This document shows positions 19,325-27,721 of a stretch of DNA of 64,000 nucleotides, piece after piece (position 1 is the stretch's first letter; every line of letters begins with the position of its first letter). The notes under the pieces are model-generated. The model worked only from the letters and a program-made list of their open reading frames with translations. It was not told the DNA's origin and made no database searches. A program made the position numbers and the translations under genes. Origin of the DNA: an uncultured Bacteroidota bacterium (lineage in GTDB: Bacteria; Bacteroidota; Bacteroidia; Chitinophagales; Chitinophagaceae); assembly GCA_903835005.1 (NCBI GenBank), contig CAILLK010000157.1, positions 1 to 64,000 on the forward strand, in the 5' to 3' direction.

Positions 19325-19520
19325 GTTGTAAAATTAGTATAAAAACTGCAATAACCACAGGGTACAAGTATTAGTCAACTGAATAAAATCAGATGTTTTA
19401 AGAATATAATTTAATTATTTGCAACCATGGTCTTATCACATTACCCCCAGAATTCGTTACCTTGCAATCAACATGCACTTTGTGCCATTTACTTAAAATT
19501 TCAATAACAATATACTCAAT

Positions 19521-20900
19521 ATGTCACGTAAAGTTACCATTTTAGGAGCAGGCCTGGTTGGGTCATTGCTCGCCATTATTTTAAAAAAAAGAGGCCATGA
19601 GGTTGATCTGTATGAACGCCGGCCGGATATGAGAAGTGCAACTATATCTGCAGGTAAATCAATCAACCTGGCCACCAGCCACCGGGGCTGGAAAGCCCTG
19701 GAGCTGGCAGGATTAAAAACTGAAATGGAAGCCCTGGCCATACCTATGTACGGGCGGTACCTGCACCAGGCAGATGGCAGTACCGGTTTCCAACCTTACA
19801 GCAAAAACAATGAGGCAATCTACTCCGTGAGCAGGGGCGACCTGAATAAAAAACTGATGACCCTTGCTGAACAGCATGGTGTAAAAATATTTTTTGAGCA
19901 CAGGTGCACTAATGTTGATGTAGCGTCAAATATCATTTATTTTGAATTACCTGATAAATCTCAAAAAGTAGTTCATGCCGACCTGCTGTTTGGGGCCGAC
20001 GGAGCGTTCTCGTCATTGAGGGACAGCTATACCCGGTTGACGAGGGTAAACTGTGACCAGAATTACCTGGAATATGGCTATAAAGAATTGTGCATATTAC
20101 CTGGTAAAGATGGTGAATTCCTGATGGAAAAGAATGCATTGCATATATGGCCACGGGGTAATTATATGCTGATTGCATTACCAAATACAGATGGTACATT
20201 TACCTGCACCCTGTTTATGCCTTTTGAAGGACCTGTATCTTTTGAGCAATTAAAAACCGAAGCAGATGTAACTGAGTTTTTTGATCAGCAATTTGCAGAT
20301 ACCAAGGCCTTGATGCCGGGGTTGCTACATGATTTCTTTACCAATCCTACTGCGGCTCTGGTTACCTCTCATATCAATAAATGGCACCACCTGGATAAAA
20401 GCGCACTGATAGGCGATGCCGCACATGCCATTGTTCCCTTTTACGGACAAGGAATGAATGCCGGATTTGAAGACTGCACAGTGCTCAGCTCTCTAATGGA
20501 CAAATATGGCGAAGACTGGGAAACCATTCTTGAAGTGTATGCGGCAAAAAGAAGACCCAACGGCGATGCTGTAGCCAGCCTGGCACTGAATAATTTTATT
20601 GAAATGCGTGATAAGGTATCCTCACCCCTCTTCCTGGAAAGGAAGAAAATAGAAAAGGAACTGGGTAAGCGATATCCCGAGCAATTTATCTCCGTATATG
20701 AGATGGTATCATTCAGTCATATTCCTTACGACACTGCTATAAAATGCATACAGGTGCAGGATAACCTGCTGGAGCAGATAATGGGTGATGTGGATTTTTT
20801 CGCCAACTGCAATGAGGCAGGATTTGGTGAAAAGCTGGATTTATGGATTAAAGATTATCACCACGCCCTTCAAGAATTTGATTTCGGTAATGAAGCCTGA
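19521..20900 (+). CDS. kmo: Kynurenine 3-monooxygenase
   Basis: 459 residues. This FAD-dependent aromatic hydroxylase converts L-kynurenine to 3-hydroxykynurenine with NADPH and O2, in tryptophan breakdown and de novo NAD synthesis. The N-terminal dinucleotide motif GAGLVG is at 9-14, then YERRPDMR, and the flavin motif GDAAHAIVPFYGQGMNAGFED. The C-terminal region (FSHIPYDTAI) matches bacterial KMO. No other kynurenine-pathway gene is in the window. Its 3' end overlaps the recJ start by 11 bp, so the two are probably co-transcribed, although functionally unrelated. Confidence 0.93.
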   Translation: MSRKVTILGAGLVGSLLAIILKKRGHEVDLYERRPDMRSATISAGKSINLATSHRGWKALELAGLKTEMEALAIPMYGRYLHQADGSTGFQPYSKNNEAIYSVSRGDLNKKLMTLAEQHGVKIFFEHRCTNVDVASNIIYFELPDKSQKVVHADLLFGADGAFSSLRDSYTRLTRVNCDQNYLEYGYKELCILPGKDGEFLMEKNALHIWPRGNYMLIALPNTDGTFTCTLFMPFEGPVSFEQLKTEADVTEFFDQQFADTKALMPGLLHDFFTNPTAALVTSHINKWHHLDKSALIGDAAHAIVPFYGQGMNAGFEDCTVLSSLMDKYGEDWETILEVYAAKRRPNGDAVASLALNNFIEMRDKVSSPLFLERKKIEKELGKRYPEQFISVYEMVSFSHIPYDTAIKCIQVQDNLLEQIMGDVDFFANCNEAGFGEKLDLWIKDYHHALQEFDFGNEA

Positions 20901-22611
20901 AAAAAGATGGACCCTGAAACCTGTTGATGAGGAAACAGTAAGCATACTTTCAGCAGCCCTCAATATCCAACCTGCAATATGCAGGATACTGGCATTACGC
21001 GGTGTGAAAGACTATGAAACAGCAAAGCTTTTCTTCAGGCCCGAATTGTCGCAACTGCACGACCCTTTCCTGATGAAAGGAATGAAGCGGGCTGTAGACC
21101 GTATTTGTGAAGCTATGGAATGGCATGAGCGGATAATGGTGTATGGCGATTATGATGTGGATGGCACTACTGCGGTTGCATTGTTTTATTCTTTTCTGAA
21201 AAAAAACTATGATGGCCCTCTGGCCTACTATATCCCTCATCGCTATAAGGAAGGGTATGGCATATCGAAGCAAGGTATAGATTACGCGCATGGTAATGGT
21301 TTTACTCTTATGGTAACCCTTGACTGTGGCATTAAGTCGGTAGAGATGATAGCCTACGCGCAGTCTTTGGGCATTGATGTTATTGTGTGCGACCATCACC
21401 TGCCAGATGCACATATACCCCCTGCCTACGCTATACTGAACCCCAAACAAAACGACTGTAAATACCCGTTTAAGGAACTGAGCGGCTGCGGTATTGGCTT
21501 TAAGCTGGCATCGGCCCTGGCTATCCACTGGAAGCAACCGATGGATACTGTTTACCAATACCTTGACCTTGTAGCCACAAGTATAGCTGCCGATATAGTA
21601 CCCATGGATGGCGAAAACAGGATTCTCGCTTTTTATGGTATTAAGCGGATTAATGAATCACCCTGCCTAGCTATCTCTACGCTTAAAGAACTGGGTGGTG
21701 TGCAGAAAGCATTGTCTATATCTGACCTTGTATTTGTGATAGGCCCACGTGTGAATGCTGCCGGCAGAATGGATGACGCACGTAAGGCAGTGGAATTTTT
21801 TATAGAAACAGACCCCGAAAAAATACAGATTCTGGCAGCAGCCCTGCACTCAGATAATGATGACCGGAAAGAGGTAGATAAAAGCACCACCGATGAGGCA
21901 ATGGCTATAATGGCTGAAGATAAACAAATGAGGCACCGCAAATCAACTGTGCTGTACAGGCCCCACTGGCATAAAGGTGTGGTGGGCATAGTAGCATCAC
22001 GGCTTATAGATCATTATTACCGGCCTACAATAATGCTGACCTCGGCAAATGGCAAGGCCACAGGTTCGGCACGCTCAGTTTCTGGTTTCAATATCTACGA
22101 AGCTATACACGAATGCCGCGATCTGCTCGATAATTATGGTGGCCACTTCTATGCAGCAGGTATGACGATGGCTGAGAATAAAGTAGAGGAATTTATTAGC
22201 AGGTTTGAACAGATAGTATCCTCAACCATAACCCCCGAACAGGAAATACCGGAAATAGAAATTGATGCCGAAATATCGCTGGCATTGGTGAAACCTGCGC
22301 TCAATAATATCCTGAAACAGTTTGAACCTTTTGGCCCGGCCAATATGAAGCCTGTATTCCTTACCCGACAGGTATATGACTACCAGGGCAAGTCGAACCT
22401 GGTTAAGGATATCCATTTGCGGATAGTAGCCCATCAGCAAAACGGATCGATAATAGAAGGTATTGGCTTTAACATGGGCGATAAGTACAACATAGTAAGA
22501 GACGGGCCTTTTGATATGGTTTATAACCTGGATGAGAATGAATATAATGGCACTACCCGACTACAGGTGAGGGTGATTGATGTGCGGCCAAGCACACCCC
22601 TGAACCCCTAA
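20890..22611 (+). CDS. recJ: Single-stranded-DNA-specific exonuclease RecJ
   Basis: 573 residues from the ATG at 20890, which overlaps the kmo end. An open frame extends upstream to 20785, but the earlier codons lie inside kmo and do not look like RecJ. RecJ degrades ssDNA 5' to 3' in RecF-pathway recombination and mismatch repair. DHH-family motifs: YGDYDVDG (Asp87, Asp89, Asp91), LDCGIKS, CDHH (Asp168-His169-His170), then DHHA1 with GVVGIVASRL and YGGHFYAAGMT. The last residues, STPLNP and the stop codon, lie within a short interspersed repeat, so the C-terminus was probably rewritten by repeat insertion. Confidence 0.94.
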   Translation: MKPEKRWTLKPVDEETVSILSAALNIQPAICRILALRGVKDYETAKLFFRPELSQLHDPFLMKGMKRAVDRICEAMEWHERIMVYGDYDVDGTTAVALFYSFLKKNYDGPLAYYIPHRYKEGYGISKQGIDYAHGNGFTLMVTLDCGIKSVEMIAYAQSLGIDVIVCDHHLPDAHIPPAYAILNPKQNDCKYPFKELSGCGIGFKLASALAIHWKQPMDTVYQYLDLVATSIAADIVPMDGENRILAFYGIKRINESPCLAISTLKELGGVQKALSISDLVFVIGPRVNAAGRMDDARKAVEFFIETDPEKIQILAAALHSDNDDRKEVDKSTTDEAMAIMAEDKQMRHRKSTVLYRPHWHKGVVGIVASRLIDHYYRPTIMLTSANGKATGSARSVSGFNIYEAIHECRDLLDNYGGHFYAAGMTMAENKVEEFISRFEQIVSSTITPEQEIPEIEIDAEISLALVKPALNNILKQFEPFGPANMKPVFLTRQVYDYQGKSNLVKDIHLRIVAHQQNGSIIEGIGFNMGDKYNIVRDGPFDMVYNLDENEYNGTTRLQVRVIDVRPSTPLNP

Positions 22612-22621
22612 AAGGGGGACC
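22593..22621 (+). repeat. Short GC-rich interspersed repeat, copy 3, containing the recJ stop
   Basis: Reads CACACCCCTGAACCCCTAAA then AGGGGGACC, nearly identical to copy 2 upstream of radA on the other strand. The TAA stop of recJ (22609-22611) is inside it. The stem CCCCT/AGGGG could make a weak hairpin. Confidence 0.65.
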
Positions 22622-22675
22622 AAGGAATTGGCACAGGGTACTTCTTTCTGATTTGGCAGGGGTATTGAGCAGAAT

Positions 22676-22693
22676 AATTTTACCGGTAAAATT
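22676..22693. promoter_or_regulatory. 18-bp perfect palindrome, probable operator of the AAA/TOPRIM-like operon
   Basis: AATTTTACCGGTAAAATT is its own reverse complement. It ends 4 bp before the -7 box at 22697, so it covers the space between -33 and -7. A dimer bound here would block the promoter. No regulator gene is adjacent, so either a product of the operon or an unlinked protein could bind. Confidence 0.5.
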
Positions 22694-22696
22694 GTA

Positions 22697-22704
22697 TAGT
22701 TTTG
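22697..22704 (+). promoter_or_regulatory. TAGTTTTG promoter box of the AAA/TOPRIM-like operon
   Basis: Exact TAnnTTTG match; transcription would start near 22710, about 24 nt before the ATG at 22734. The upstream spacer is taken up by a perfect palindrome. Confidence 0.5.
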
Positions 22705-22733
22705 TAATGAATATTGAAACAATTTAGCGGGTA

Positions 22734-23981
22734 ATGATAAAGAAAATAGAAATAGAGAATTTCAAGTCTATTGATAAACTGGAACTTGATCTGGGACGGT
22801 TTAATGTTTTTATTGGGGAGAATGGATGTGGGAAGACAAATATACTTGAGGCGGTGGCGTTTGGGTCTTCGTATGGAAATGTAGACGATGTAAGCCTAGG
22901 TCTTAAGGGGATAAGGGTCTCTGATCCGATAACATTTAAATCAGGATTTCAACTAGCCTCAGCAAACAGAAATATTGATTTTACATTGCACGACGACAGA
23001 GATAATATAATTACATTTACCTACTCGAATTCAAATGAACCATATTCTAAATGGAAAAGTAAACTTTCAGTAAATCACGAAAATGAAATAAATAATATAT
23101 TATCCAGTGGAGATACCATGCATAACATCTCTCAAAATATCCTTAGCAAGATTAAAGAAGAAAAATTAGGTAATAAGCTTTTTGAACTTGGTGATGATCT
23201 AGTTCCAAGATTAAAAGGAAATGAATTTAATGAATGGTTTATAGACGAGAGTGAAAATTTACTTGGTGATGTAGTTTCTAGTATTAGTGCCAAATACTTA
23301 AATATTATACTCGGAACAAGCTTGCAAAAATTCATGATTTACGCACCCGAAAACTACTTTCTTAGAAATTATAGTACAGATACGCCATATTTACAACCAT
23401 TGGGGACTAAAGGGGAAGGACTATTAAAGTTATTTAAATTTTTAAAAAAGGAAATAACCGTTGAATATAAAGAAATTATTGAGCATCTTCATTTAATTGA
23501 CTGGTTCTCAAAAATTGAGATTAGTGATGATAACATCAGTGGTAATGAATTTAAATTAACTGATGCATACATGGAAGAAGGTATCGGAGGCTTTGACATC
23601 AGAAATGCAAATGAAGGTTTTTTCCTTTTGCTATTTTACATTACGCTTTTTGTAAGTGATTATACTCCTAAGTTCTTTGCCATTGACAATATTGATACCG
23701 CACTAAATCCGAAGTTGTGTACCAAATTAATTGAGATACTTATTGAACTTGCAAAGAAGCATGATAAACAGGTATTGATTACTACACAGAATCCAGCGAT
23801 ACTGGATGGTATTAACCTCAACGATGATGAGCAAAGATTAATGGTGGTTTCGAGAAATAATGATGGCTATACAAGGGTGAAGAGAATTGAAAAGAAAGAA
23901 CCGTTGCCTGGCGAAAAATCCATGAAACTATCTGAACAATTTTTAAGGGGCTACATTGGAGGGCTCCCTAAAAACTTTTAG
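22734..23981 (+). CDS. AAA family ATPase (OLD/AriA-like, SMC-type head)
   Basis: 415 residues, in clearly more AT-rich DNA than recJ. The N-terminus (IEIENFKSIDKLELDL, then GENGCGKTN with Lys34) is the RecF/OLD/AAA_15-type ATPase head. The Walker B region near residue 318 reads FFAIDNIDTALNP, where the usual DE pair is DN, followed by a switch-like LITTQNPAIL. There is no nuclease domain in the chain. The next gene starts directly after its stop codon (TAGATG) and encodes a TOPRIM-like protein, so the pair resembles a split OLD or PARIS (AriA/AriB) arrangement. Defence function is inferred from architecture; a role in DNA repair is possible. Confidence 0.8.
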   Translation: MIKKIEIENFKSIDKLELDLGRFNVFIGENGCGKTNILEAVAFGSSYGNVDDVSLGLKGIRVSDPITFKSGFQLASANRNIDFTLHDDRDNIITFTYSNSNEPYSKWKSKLSVNHENEINNILSSGDTMHNISQNILSKIKEEKLGNKLFELGDDLVPRLKGNEFNEWFIDESENLLGDVVSSISAKYLNIILGTSLQKFMIYAPENYFLRNYSTDTPYLQPLGTKGEGLLKLFKFLKKEITVEYKEIIEHLHLIDWFSKIEISDDNISGNEFKLTDAYMEEGIGGFDIRNANEGFFLLLFYITLFVSDYTPKFFAIDNIDTALNPKLCTKLIEILIELAKKHDKQVLITTQNPAILDGINLNDDEQRLMVVSRNNDGYTRVKRIEKKEPLPGEKSMKLSEQFLRGYIGGLPKNF

Positions 23982-24662
23982 ATGAGCACATTTGGCATCA
24001 TATCAGAAGGTCCAAGCGACCAGATAATTATTCGCAATATACTTGTCGGTTATTTCAGTGATCCAGACATATCATTGCAGCCATTGCAACCTTCAACTGA
24101 TGCAACAGATATAGCCGATATAAGGGGTCATGGAGGATGGATGAATGTATTTGAGTACTGCAAATCAGATTTTATTGTAGGAGCTTTTGAGCAAAATGAC
24201 TTTGTTATCATACAGATAGACACAGACAGTTGTGAAGAAATAAACTTTGATGTAAGCAGAAGAAATGCAGATGGATCTGTAAGCACGCCGGAAGAAATGA
24301 TTTTAAAAATACTGGCGAAGTTTGAACAGATATTTCTAAGCAATCATTCCGATAAATATGGGATTTTCAAAAACAGGATATTGTATGCAATCTGCGTGGA
24401 AGAAATAGAATGTTGGCTATTACCACTCTATCATACTGACCATAAAAAAGAAGCAACTTTTGGTTGTATTAATAAATTAAACCCCCGACTACTGGAAGAG
24501 TTCAAAGTATATATAGATAAGAGCAATAAATCCATTACACTTCCACATTATAGAAAATTCGCCAAGCCATTCTCAAAAAGAAAAAACATCGATAAGATAT
24601 ACAACGACAACTTCAGCCTGAAGATATTTTTAGATAATATAAACAAAGTCGTTGCGGATTAA
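23982..24662 (+). CDS. Putative TOPRIM-like nuclease partner of the AAA ATPase
   Basis: 226 residues, starting immediately after the ATPase stop. Features seen: GIISEGPSD at 5-13 (a TOPRIM motif-1-like Glu9), VIIQIDTDSCEE around 75-86 with the Asp80-x-Asp82 pair, and VEEIECWLLPLY near 140, a motif type shared by the DUF4276/RloB/OLD TOPRIM-like groups. These fit a metal-dependent nuclease or effector. The family itself was not recognised. Placement next to the ATPase suggests that the ATPase senses or restrains it. Like the ATPase gene it is AT-rich, consistent with acquisition by transfer. Confidence 0.6.
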   Translation: MSTFGIISEGPSDQIIIRNILVGYFSDPDISLQPLQPSTDATDIADIRGHGGWMNVFEYCKSDFIVGAFEQNDFVIIQIDTDSCEEINFDVSRRNADGSVSTPEEMILKILAKFEQIFLSNHSDKYGIFKNRILYAICVEEIECWLLPLYHTDHKKEATFGCINKLNPRLLEEFKVYIDKSNKSITLPHYRKFAKPFSKRKNIDKIYNDNFSLKIFLDNINKVVAD

Positions 24663-24718
24663 TATTAAGATATTTCATTCTTCAGAAAGCCTACAGAATT
24701 ATTGACAACATTTGCTTT

Positions 24719-25738
24719 ATGAAATCTAATCGCTCTGCTTTAGCGGCAATAGTTGCCTTATTTACATTTTGTACGTGTGCAAATGCACAGGTTTATCATG
24801 TACTCCATACATTTCATATCGCCAGTTCCGGCGGCTGGGATTATCTAACTGTATGCCCGGTAAATGAGAATATCTATGTGAGCCATGGCACACAAGTCAA
24901 TATTCTGAACAAAAATACCGGAGATTCTGTGGGCGTGATATTGAATACCGAAGGAGTGCATGGTATTGCATTTGCTCCGGAGTTCAACAAAGGCTTTACC
25001 AGCAATGGCAAAACGAATGACCTCAGCGTATTTGATATCAAAACAAATGCAGTAACGGGACACATTAAAGCAGGTGAAAAACCTGATGCAATAATGTATG
25101 ACCCGTATACTAAAATGATCCTAGTATGCAACGGGAAAAGCAAAGACCTGAGTGTTATTAATCCTAAAAATAATGAGGTTGTAAAAACAATATCACTTGG
25201 TGGCAAACCTGAAACTGCAGTAACAGATCTGGCCGGTAAAATCTACATAAATATTGAAGACAAAAGTGAGATAGCAGTTGTAAATACAAAAACATGGACT
25301 GTTACCAGTCACTGGAAGACAGGAAAAGGCGAAGAGCCTACCGGCCTGGCCATAGATACCAAAACCAAAAAATTGTTTGCAGGCTGTAATAAACTGATGG
25401 TGATAATGAATGCCGAAAATGGCAAAGTAGTTAAAGAACTGCCTATTGGTGATGGTTGTGATGGTGTGGCGTTTGACCAGGAAACCAGGACTGCTTTCAG
25501 CTCGAACGGCGATGGCACGCTGACTGTAGTAAAAGAAGGGAAATTAATCGAAAGTCCGGGATTTGACTTTACTGTAGTGGAAAATGCCCCCACCAAGAAG
25601 GGCGCACGTACAATTGCCCTTGATGAAAAGACACATAAAATATATCTGCCAACAGCAGATTTGGGAGCAACAGCTGAAGGGCAGAAAAGACCATCTATGG
25701 TTCCGGGAACTTTTCAGATATTGGAAGTGGGTAAATAA
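24719..25738 (+). CDS. Secreted YncE-type beta-propeller protein
   Basis: 339 residues. A signal peptide (ALAAIVALFTFCTCANAQ) directs it to the periplasm. Successive blades of about 42 residues carry the YVTN-like pattern (NILNKNTGDSV, VFDIKTNAVTGHIKAG, VINPKNNEVVKTISLGG, VVNTKTWTVTSHWKTG, IMNAENGKVVKELPIG). YncE-like propellers bind DNA or small ligands, or act as scaffolds; no catalytic residues are evident. It ends 16 bp before the response-regulator gene, so it may belong to the two-component/efflux operon and could serve in sensing or substrate delivery. That link is inferred from position only. Confidence 0.8.
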   Translation: MKSNRSALAAIVALFTFCTCANAQVYHVLHTFHIASSGGWDYLTVCPVNENIYVSHGTQVNILNKNTGDSVGVILNTEGVHGIAFAPEFNKGFTSNGKTNDLSVFDIKTNAVTGHIKAGEKPDAIMYDPYTKMILVCNGKSKDLSVINPKNNEVVKTISLGGKPETAVTDLAGKIYINIEDKSEIAVVNTKTWTVTSHWKTGKGEEPTGLAIDTKTKKLFAGCNKLMVIMNAENGKVVKELPIGDGCDGVAFDQETRTAFSSNGDGTLTVVKEGKLIESPGFDFTVVENAPTKKGARTIALDEKTHKIYLPTADLGATAEGQKRPSMVPGTFQILEVGK

Positions 25739-25754
25739 TAATTAAATTTACTCA

Positions 25755-26432
25755 ATGAAGATCCTTATAGTAGAGGATGAACCATCGCTGAACAAAAGCA
25801 TTGTTGATTATCTCACCTCGCAGCAATACCTGTGCGAACAGGTGAGTAACTACCGTGATGCGCTGGACAAAATTGAGACTTATGATTATGACTGCATAGT
25901 GCTGGATATTATGCTGCCCGGCGGCAACGGATTGCAACTATTGCAGTCGGTTAAGAAATCCGGTAAAACTGACGGAGTAATAATTATTTCCGCTAAAAAT
26001 GAGCTCGACGATAAAATTAAGGGTATAAGCCTGGGCGCTGACGACTATCTTACCAAGCCATTCCATTTATCCGAATTAAGTGTGCGGATAGCCGCTATTA
26101 TCAGGCGTAAAAATGGGATGGGCAATAATCTGATCTCCTTTGAAGAAATTGTTGTTGATGTGCAGGCACATACCGTATCTGTAAATAATCAACCTGTTAT
26201 CCTCACCCGAAAAGAATTTGAACTGCTGCTTTATTTGGTGATTAATAAAAACAGGGTACTATCGAAAAACACCATTGCCGGGCATATGTGGGGTGATGAC
26301 ATGGATATGGCTGATAGTTATGACTTCATTTATGCCCATATCAAGAACCTGCGAAAGAAATTACTGGCTGCCGGCGCGGGGGATTATATACAAAGTGTAT
26401 ATGGAATGGGCTATAAATTTGCACTGCGTTGA
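25755..26432 (+). CDS. OmpR-family response regulator
   Basis: 225 residues. Receiver domain (1-120): acidic pocket Glu7-Asp8, phospho-acceptor Asp51 (IVLDIMLPGG), switch Ser79 and Lys101 (LTKPF). The C-terminal winged-helix DNA-binding domain has LTRKEFELLLYL and the end pattern YIQSVYGMGYKF. Its stop overlaps the start of the histidine kinase gene by 4 bp (TTGA), so they form a coupled pair. The downstream efflux genes are the probable target. Confidence 0.95.
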   Translation: MKILIVEDEPSLNKSIVDYLTSQQYLCEQVSNYRDALDKIETYDYDCIVLDIMLPGGNGLQLLQSVKKSGKTDGVIIISAKNELDDKIKGISLGADDYLTKPFHLSELSVRIAAIIRRKNGMGNNLISFEEIVVDVQAHTVSVNNQPVILTRKEFELLLYLVINKNRVLSKNTIAGHMWGDDMDMADSYDFIYAHIKNLRKKLLAAGAGDYIQSVYGMGYKFALR

Positions 26433-27682
26433 AACTGCTCGATAAATACAGCAGGCTGAATATCACAGCCACAATACTTACCTTCATAATAGGTAGCTGC
26501 ACTTTTTATTTTCTCCTGAATTACATCCTGATACGCGAACTGGACGAACGCCTGCAGGCCGAACAACAGGAGATACAGGCCTATGTAAACACCCATAAAT
26601 CCCTGCCCGATATTGTAAGGACCAAAGATCAATTTACGATCTATGAACAGGCCACTGCAAAAGTCAATACTGCTTTCACTACTGTTAAACTAAAACAAAA
26701 TAATGAACAGGAAGATTACAGGGAAATTAAATTTTCGTTGCTCGCAAGGGATAAATATTACCAGGTAACAGTTGGCACTCCGCTTGATGAGACAGAAGCA
26801 TTATTACAGGTAATAATCGGTGTTACTATTGCAATGATCGGCATTATATTACTCATCGGGTTTCTCATTAACCGTATAGTGATAAGGAGGCTTTGGAAAC
26901 CTTTTTATTCCACAATTGAAAGTGTGAAAAATTACCACCTCTCTGAGCAGCAGACACTGAAACTGGAGCGTACTGATATCGATGAATTTTCATTGCTGAA
27001 CCAGAGTATCAATGAAATGGTAGACAGGATACAGCAGGATTATGGTTCGCTCAAAAACTTTACCGGACAGGCTGCCCATGAAATGCAGACACCCCTGGCC
27101 GTTATCCGGACAAAACTGGATACACTGATGCAAAATGAAGCCGTACTGGAGAAAAATGCACCGCTTATTACAGATATTGAAAAGGCGGTACATCGCCTGT
27201 CGCGCTTACACCAATCGCTTTTATTACTTACAAAAGTAGAAAACAAGCAGTTTCTGCTCAATGAAAATATAAACCTCGGTAAAATTGTAACCGATAAATA
27301 TGAAGAATTCGGAGAAATGGCATCGGCCATGAATCTGGAGGTGAAGGTGGACCTGCAACCTTTGACATTGCTGTTCCATCAGCAACTGGCAGAAATAATT
27401 ATCGGCAATCTCTTAAACAATGCCATACGCTATAACCGTAAGGCGGGAGAAATTGAGGTTACATTGCATGATAGCGTATTGACCGTTGCAAATACCTCAG
27501 AAAAAGGGAACCTGGATAATGCAAAATTGTTCAAACGATTTTACCGGGATGCCGATTCATCAGAGGGAACAGGGCTAGGATTGTCGATTGTAAAACAGAT
27601 ATGCGATATGGCCGGATACATTATTAGCTACAGGTTTTATGAAGGCAAGCACGTATTTACGATTATATTCAATCAGCCATAA
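26429..27682 (+). CDS. Sensor histidine kinase
   Basis: 417 residues. The start is a TTG overlapping the response-regulator stop. Membrane segments at about 10-32 and 130-153 enclose a periplasmic sensor region of about 100 residues with no recognised fold, followed by a HAMP-like linker. The H-box is AAHEMQTPLAV with His217 (Met-Gln instead of the common Leu-Arg). The ATPase domain has the N-box IIGNLLNNAIRYN and the G-box GTGLGLSIV. It probably senses a compound exported by the adjacent pump. Confidence 0.93.
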   Translation: MKLLDKYSRLNITATILTFIIGSCTFYFLLNYILIRELDERLQAEQQEIQAYVNTHKSLPDIVRTKDQFTIYEQATAKVNTAFTTVKLKQNNEQEDYREIKFSLLARDKYYQVTVGTPLDETEALLQVIIGVTIAMIGIILLIGFLINRIVIRRLWKPFYSTIESVKNYHLSEQQTLKLERTDIDEFSLLNQSINEMVDRIQQDYGSLKNFTGQAAHEMQTPLAVIRTKLDTLMQNEAVLEKNAPLITDIEKAVHRLSRLHQSLLLLTKVENKQFLLNENINLGKIVTDKYEEFGEMASAMNLEVKVDLQPLTLLFHQQLAEIIIGNLLNNAIRYNRKAGEIEVTLHDSVLTVANTSEKGNLDNAKLFKRFYRDADSSEGTGLGLSIVKQICDMAGYIISYRFYEGKHVFTIIFNQP

Positions 27683-27721
27683 TTCCGATTTTATTCAGAA
27701 TTGGGTTTTTACTTTGCACCA

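Noticed and set aside
22734-24662. Naming the ATPase/TOPRIM-like pair as PARIS (AriA/AriB) or Gabija
   Set aside because: The effector lacks features that would allow assignment to DUF4435, and there is no UvrD-like helicase; only a general resemblance is supported.
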